A DNA stretch of 64,000 bases from Alisma plantago-aquatica (taxonomy: Eukaryota; Streptophyta; Magnoliopsida; Alismatales; Alismataceae), in assembly GCA_963693085.1 (NCBI GenBank), contig OY856412.1:350113957-350177956 (forward strand), in the 5' to 3' direction. Positions 62,236 through 64,000 of this stretch are shown here, piece by piece. Positions within the stretch are counted from its first letter, which is position 1; every line of letters starts with the position of its first letter. Both the position numbers and the translations under genes were made by a program. The notes under the pieces were generated by a model that was given only the letters and a program-made list of their open reading frames with translations, was not told where the DNA came from and did no database searches.

Positions 62236-64000
62236 AGCAATGTTCCTATAAAAATAAATATCTTAGTTTATTAGATGAGTTAACACTATAATTTGGTCAT
62301 TTTTATGGTACTTTCATACCTGGTTATGATTTTGGCTATTGGAGGTGTGTGGTTGGTCATGATAATTAGTTGTTCTTGCATGATTCTTCTAACACAAAAA
62401 TACAATCACAATATTAGATAAGTCTAAAAGTAACAACAATGTATAAAATGTTATACAACCTGTTGTAGTTGTTCTTGTAGCATAGCAATTTTAGCCTCTA
62501 GCTCTTGAATCCGAGTTTGTTGCCTGACATAAGGTTGCATCTTCACTCGTTGTAGACGAAATGTTTTCCATCTCTGTCTTGAAACACCTCCTCCATACCC
62601 CCTTTCGTAGCCACCATTATGTTTACCAAATACTTCATCAAGTACCCAAGCAAAAACTTCATGGTTTGTTGTATTCTGAACTTGGCGTTGAGTGCATCTT
62701 AGAGCAATTTCCTCCTACAGTTGTTACAGGTGATCAAAACATTAAAAAGTAGTGATCACTTTTAGGAGTATACCTTTATAAGACTTACACATTTTTGCTT
62801 AGTGTAATGATCTGGATAGCATCCCATCTTATTTTGGTGAAATTTGTGATATGCCTCCAATTCACATGAGATAACTCCTTTTTCAAGCTACACACCATGC
62901 AAGAATACATTATCATTTTCTCAAAAAAAAAATAGTCAATAGAATAAATCATGTGAGTAATTGCATATACCATTTCATGATAGCATCTAGAATATGATTT
63001 TGCCCCAGTCGTGTGAGTGGGATGAGGTCCTGCACGACTAACCTTATTCTTAGCGCTCTCCTCCTATATTATAACAAATCAAACCATTATCCAGAACGAA
63101 GATGGTGAAAAAATAATCAGTGATAATTTAGGAGAACAATATAGTGTATACCAACCACTTTTGTAGGTGACCTCCAAAATTCCAACAGTTTCCGCCAATC
63201 AACATTAGAAACTCTAGGGTCAGGTGAAGTTTGGAGTTCTTGGTTTGGATGATCATGATCCATTTGTTTTCCCTTCAACATGTTGCGCCATGCCCTAACC
63301 TTCTTTTGCATATTGTTGTAGCACCAATGCACAACTTCTTCCATGTCTGCAAGAGGATGCTCTGAACTTTCCATGTTTTCAATCATATCACCATTGAACA
63401 TAAAAAATGAGAAGTCATCCTAAACAAAGTACTAGTGTTAGACTTCATGATTTTTCCAAAATGAAAGAATAAGTTAATTGAGTACACACCATCACAACAT
63501 CCATACTAGTTTCAAAACCCAATATATGTTCCTCACCCCATTCTTTATACAGTGGAAATTGCATGCCATTTTTTGCATGTACTCCAAGATAATTAGTGAG
63601 TTTCTTTTCCTCCACACCAATTGGAGCTCCACGGTTAAAGAAAACTTTATGTACTTTTCCTTTTTCTGGTCTACACGAGCTTAATTTTGTTGCCCCTCTA
63701 AAATGTCTCTTTGGAAGAAGGGATTTCTTATTTTTCACTAAAATATATAAGGAAGCATTGGTGATACTAGAAGAAAAATGCAAACAATAAACGTATGATA
63801 TCTAAATTACCTAAATTCTGTGTACTCATTCTTTGAGTGGCTAGGCTTTGGGTCTCGTGGGATGGCGGTCTTGGAGAATGAGAAACATGTCGTTCATTTC
63901 TATTTTGGTTAGTGTATTGGAGTGGTTTTTCAGCATTTCCACCTTGGACAAATATACTTTCTTTAGGATCAATAAAGTTACCTTTTAGAGAGTGAAAAAA
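62204..64000 (-). CDS. Transposase_24 (Ptta/En/Spm-type) gene, 5' end beyond window
   Basis: Minus-strand exons 5' to 3': >64000-63811, 63737-63490, 63419-63156, 63063-62971, 62887-62789, 62714-62460, 62388-62320, 62245-62204 (419 codons plus TAA in the window). Every junction is GT-AG and the joined frame has no stop. It resembles the plant transposase Ptta/En/Spm family: a VFFNRGAPIG block, KLTNYLGVHAKN and WGEEHILGF, then VRAWRNMLKGKQ, DWRKLLEFWRSP, HTTGAKSYSRC, a GGYERGYGGGVS block, and a C-terminal coiled coil (IQELEAKIAMLQEQLQQ). The family is encoded by CACTA elements and is thought to bind DNA; no catalytic triad is expected. No second gene or CACTA terminus is seen to its left, so the parent element extends beyond the window or is lost. 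It may be a live element gene or a domesticated copy. Confidence 0.8.

Overview
This window is plant nuclear DNA, almost certainly from a flowering plant with a large, repeat-rich genome. I found no convincing single-copy host gene. The evidence is nested LTR retrotransposons with plant initiator-tRNA-Met primer sites (TGGTATCAGAGC), an RTE-type LINE, a CACTA element, a Mutator-like element (MULE) with a FAR1-type transposase, plant GT-AG introns, and AT-rich intergenic DNA. No rRNA, tRNA or CRISPR locus was recognised. The exact species cannot be told from the sequence.

Layout. 1-1,496 is a Ty1/copia LTR. About 1,650-9,739 is a minus-strand LTR element with ~3.3 kb LTRs and a non-coding 2.3 kb core. 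From 9,740 to about 23,632 is a tandem LTR-internal-LTR-internal arrangement of a second family (LTR ~4.65 kb, internal only 0.8 kb). It is interrupted by two solo LTRs (13,495-17,077 and 19,280-22,575). An RTE LINE follows (about 23,633-33,375), split by a complete LTR retrotransposon (24,419-33,065, target duplication GAAAT). About 33,390-48,110 is a decayed copia element. Its LTR is split by a poly(A)-tailed retroposon (33,538-35,414, 15-bp target duplication), and its integrase is split by a CACTA transposon (39,862-46,411, target duplication TGT). 48,638-50,645 is the LTR of a further minus-strand element.

The most interesting part is 50,646-59,812, a MULE of about 9.2 kb. It holds two genes arranged tail to tail: a six-exon Ulp1-type (C48) cysteine protease gene on the plus strand, and a five-exon FAR1/MULE transposase gene on the minus strand. 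Three large tandem arrays of a ~21-bp unit built on the core ATTGCGCCCA lie in an intron of the protease gene, between the two genes, and in an intron of the transposase gene. I saw this repeat nowhere else in the window. The CACTA element carries a separate C48 protease gene fused to an En/Spm-type (Transposase_24) region and lacks the main TNPD transposase. The right edge (62,204 to beyond 64,000, minus strand) carries an apparently intact Transposase_24-type gene.

How the parts relate: nearly everything here is mobile DNA, and the target duplications let the order of insertion be read. The coding genes belong to three DNA transposons. Two of these pair an En/Spm- or Mutator-type DNA-binding or transposase function with a SUMO-protease-like enzyme. 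The MULE transposase and its protease gene each have one in-frame stop. The CACTA gene has three, while its protease catalytic residues are still present. All exon models were made by eye from splice signals and reading frame and have not been checked against transcripts.
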